NCBI GenBank assembly: GCA_024278415.1
Contig: JAJRTI010000417.1
Location: forward strand, 1 to 7,521
Direction of reading: 5' to 3'
From: Planctomycetota bacterium
GTDB taxonomy: Bacteria > Planctomycetota > Brocadiia > JAJRTI01
Length of the DNA: 7,521 nucleotides
The notes under the pieces were generated by a model. It saw nothing but the letters and a program-made list of their open reading frames with translations. It made no database searches and had not been told where the DNA came from. Below are positions 6,213 through 7,521 of this stretch, one piece after another. A program made the translations under genes and the position numbers. Position 1 is the first letter of the stretch; each line of letters starts with the position of its first letter.

Positions 6213-7026
6213 ACGAGACTTCATCAAAAACGCGGCGGCCGCCGGCGCCCTGGTGCTGGGAGGGCGGTATGCCGTGGTCCTCGCGACGAGCTGCGGCCAG
6301 GACGGCCGCGGATTCATTTGCGATCGGGCGACTGACCCGCCCCTGAAGTTCTCCGATGCCGCGCCAGACCCCACAGCCCTTTACGGCATGGTCATCGACG
6401 CGGAGAAGTGCATCGGCTGCCACAGTTGCGCCATGGCCTGCCGCAACGAATTCCACGTGCCGCCTGGCGTGTGGAAATCCTGGGTCAAGGTCGTGCAGAA
6501 GGCCGGCCAGAAGCTTTTCCTGCCGCGCCTGTGCAATCACTGCAACGAAGCCCCGTGCGTCTCGGCGTGTCCTGTGAAGGCGTCTTACCGTCGCGAAGAC
6601 GGCTTGGTGCTGGTGCGCTACGATCGCTGCATTGGGTGCAAAGCCTGCATGGTCGCGTGTCCGTATGATGCGCGGTTCGTGCATCCTGTGAAGCATGTGG
6701 TAGACAAGTGTACTTTCTGCGCGCATCGGCTGGAGGAATGCCGGGGCCCTGCCTGCGTGGAGGTGTGTCCCACGCGAGCGCGTATCTTCGGCAACCTTAA
6801 CGACCCGAGCAGCGAGATCTCTCGCGTCCTCGCGAAGACCCCCGTGCAGACGCTCAAGGCCGGCCTGGGCACGCACTGCAAGGTCTTCTACGCCAACGCG
6901 GACCAGAGCACCTTTGGCCGGATCGAAGTTGGCCGCACTCCGACCGAAACTGTTGATCGATATGAGGAGTCCTTGCCGGCCGACGTGCGCGACGCGTTCC
7001 GCAAGTACGAGAAGCAAGTGTACTAG
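6205..7026 (+). CDS. dsrO: DsrO-like periplasmic ferredoxin with Tat signal
   Basis: The 273-residue protein begins with a twin-arginine signal 'NRRDFIKNAAAAGALVLGG' (2-20) and carries 16 cysteines in four [4Fe-4S] ferredoxin sets: Cys69-72-75-79, Cys110-113-118-122, Cys142-145-148-152 and Cys169-172-184-188. This is the architecture of DsrO and of related PsrB/NrfC/PhsB-type electron-transfer subunits. The Tat signal, the dsr position and the length favour DsrO. In known complexes it passes electrons between DsrJ and the membrane subunit DsrP. GAGGAGG (6192-6198) six bases before the ATG is the strongest ribosome site in the operon, so dsrO can be translated well despite the upstream interrupted gene. 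'VLATSCG' (25-31) weakly resembles a lipobox with Cys30. No dsrP follows within the next 495 bases. Partner identity here is therefore open. Confidence 0.9.
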   Translation: MNRRDFIKNAAAAGALVLGGRYAVVLATSCGQDGRGFICDRATDPPLKFSDAAPDPTALYGMVIDAEKCIGCHSCAMACRNEFHVPPGVWKSWVKVVQKAGQKLFLPRLCNHCNEAPCVSACPVKASYRREDGLVLVRYDRCIGCKACMVACPYDARFVHPVKHVVDKCTFCAHRLEECRGPACVEVCPTRARIFGNLNDPSSEISRVLAKTPVQTLKAGLGTHCKVFYANADQSTFGRIEVGRTPTETVDRYEESLPADVRDAFRKYEKQVY

Positions 7027-7038
7027 CACGTTCGTCGT

Positions 7039-7056
7039 GAGGCCCGTGTGGGCCTC
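7039..7056 (+). terminator. Terminator-like hairpin after dsrO
   Basis: GAGGCCC (7039-7045) and GGGCCTC (7050-7056) form a perfect 7-bp stem with a GTGT loop, 13 bases after the dsrO stop. No T run follows, so it may act as a weak or factor-assisted terminator or as a 3'-end stabiliser. Its position marks the likely end of the dsr message. Confidence 0.5.
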
Positions 7057-7090
7057 CTCCGAGACGGACCATACCATCCGCCCGTAGTAC

Positions 7091-7136
7091 GCGCTGAGTC
7101 GCTTGCCGGTTTTCGAACGACAACAGGTTGTCGATG
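7091..7136. repeat. 44-46 bp interspersed repeat, copy 1
   Basis: This copy shares GTCGCTTGCCGG, a TTTTCGAAC stretch and the core CGACAACAGGTTGTCG (7118-7133) ending in ATG with two further copies downstream. It is the most divergent of the three, with two extra bases and a G in place of the central T of the palindrome. Confidence 0.75.
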
Positions 7137-7147
7137 CGCCCCGTTGT

Positions 7148-7278
7148 GGAGTGCGCCGGCTTGACGGCGCTTTGGCTGGCAGCGCGTAGCGTTGCTTTGC
7201 ATCCGCACACTCGCGGTCCGTTCGCCAGCGACAGGTGAAAAGCTAAAGCGGCGTTCCCGCACATGCGGGACCGCACTC
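7148..7278. repeat. Large nested inverted-repeat element A
   Basis: Outer arms GAGTGCG (7149-7155) and CGCACTC (7272-7278) pair exactly, and CGCTTTGGCT (7168-7177) pairs with AGCTAAAGCG (7241-7250) with one G-U wobble. Each side also holds its own hairpin: GCGCCG/CGGCGC (7153-7158 with 7165-7170) and TCCCGC/GCGGGA (7255-7260 with 7265-7270). The central part (7178-7240) shows no clear structure or gene. The arrangement resembles noncoding intergenic palindromes dispersed in some bacterial genomes. There is no transposase in the window. Confidence 0.6.
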
Positions 7279-7284
7279 TAGATG

Positions 7285-7327
7285 GGCTGCGGCGCAGCCG
7301 CCTCCTGCTCCAAGCAATCTCTTGGAG
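7285..7327. repeat. Two small adjacent hairpins
   Basis: GGCTGC-GGC-GCAGCC (7285-7299) and CTCCAAG-CAATCT-CTTGGAG (7308-7327) are perfect stems of 6 and 7 bp lying between element A and repeat copy 2. They are probably part of the same repeat-rich intergenic block. Confidence 0.5.
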
Positions 7328-7330
7328 GAA

Positions 7331-7374
7331 GCGTAGTCGCTTATCGGTTTGCCAACGACAACATGTTGTCGATG
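7331..7374. repeat. 44-bp interspersed repeat, copy 2
   Basis: The unit runs GCGTAGTCGCTTATCGGTTT, then a short spacer, then the perfect palindrome CGACAACATGTTGTCG (7356-7371) and ATG. It is the same length as copy 3 and differs from it at three positions. All copies are in the same orientation. Confidence 0.85.
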
Positions 7375-7397
7375 TGTGCGGCGCGAGGCGACGTGGT

Positions 7398-7475
7398 TTG
7401 TAGTAGGGCAATTCATTGCCCGTCGAACGCCTTTGCCCTCACGAGGCAGACGGGCGGCAAATCGCCCTACTACAA
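7398..7475. repeat. Nested inverted-repeat element B
   Basis: TTGTAGTAGGGC (7398-7409) and GCCCTACTACAA (7464-7475) are exact 12-bp reverse complements. Inside lie two alternative hairpins using the same bases: GGGCAA-TTCA-TTGCCC (7406-7421) and GGGCG-GCAAAT-CGCCC (7452-7467). The element ends exactly where repeat copy 3 begins. No open frame in it looks protein-coding. Confidence 0.7.
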
Positions 7476-7519
7476 GCGTAGTCGCTTGTCGGTTTGCGAA
7501 CGCCAACATGTTGTCGATG
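7476..7519. repeat. 44-bp interspersed repeat, copy 3
   Basis: This is the same unit as copy 2, with one base change in the left half of the palindrome (CGCCAACATGTTGTCG, 7501-7516). It lies at the window edge, so the array may continue beyond it. Confidence 0.85.
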
Positions 7520-7521
7520 TC

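Noticed and set aside
6187..7077. Minus-strand open frame of 296 codons opposite dsrO
   Set aside because: It is antisense to dsrO with its four ferredoxin cysteine sets. No independent motif supports it.
7243..7509. Minus-strand small protein in the repeat region
   Set aside because: The frame is made of the repeats and hairpins themselves and has no convincing ribosome site or domain.
7091..7519. CRISPR array
   Set aside because: The three repeat copies are 240 and 145 bases apart, the intervening segments are structured and of unequal length, and no cas gene is present.

Overview
This is a GC-rich bacterial stretch with most of a dissimilatory sulfur-metabolism (dsr) locus, all on the plus strand. 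The order is: sugar-phosphate isomerase-like gene, terminator and promoter, dsrC, an OsmC-family gene, an RsbRD_N-domain gene, dsrM, dsrK, a variant dsrJ, an extra membrane-anchored multiheme cytochrome c with an in-frame stop, dsrO, and about 500 bases of repeat-rich noncoding DNA. dsrAB, dsrD, dsrL, dsrN and dsrP are not in the window, so the sequence alone does not show whether the host reduces or oxidises sulfur compounds. The upstream xylose-isomerase-like family and the palindromic intergenic repeats would suit an uncultured planctomycete-, verrucomicrobium- or Hydrogenedentota-like bacterium, but that placement is a guess.

Layout: bases 1-837 carry a stand-alone TIM-barrel isomerase/epimerase gene closed by a perfect 13-bp hairpin. 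The right arm of that hairpin supplies the -35 box of a near-consensus sigma-70 promoter reading into dsrC, so two transcription units meet within about 55 bases. The dsrC leader can form a 9-bp stem. Two dyads lie between dsrC and the OsmC gene. From the RsbRD_N gene onward spacing is tight: dsrM/dsrK overlap at TAATG, dsrK/dsrJ by 8 bases, dsrJ/cytochrome at ATGA, and cytochrome/dsrO by 8 bases. This points to one polycistronic message with translational coupling.

How the genes work together: DsrC carries sulfur on its two C-terminal cysteines as a persulfide or trisulfide. DsrK (cytoplasmic, HdrD-like) and DsrM (membrane diheme cytochrome b) exchange electrons between DsrC and the quinone pool. 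DsrJ (periplasmic cytochrome c) and DsrO (periplasmic ferredoxin) normally form the outer part with the quinone-interacting DsrP. Here DsrJ has only two CxxCH motifs and no cysteine available as an axial heme ligand. An additional C-terminally anchored cytochrome sits between J and O, and no dsrP follows dsrO before the window ends. The window may therefore encode a remodelled DsrMKJO complex in which the extra cytochrome replaces lost hemes or DsrP. The in-frame TAA in that cytochrome is the main caution.

The last 495 bases (7027-7521) have no credible gene. They hold a terminator-like hairpin, three copies of a 44-46 bp repeat with a palindromic core, and two larger nested inverted-repeat elements alternating with those copies.
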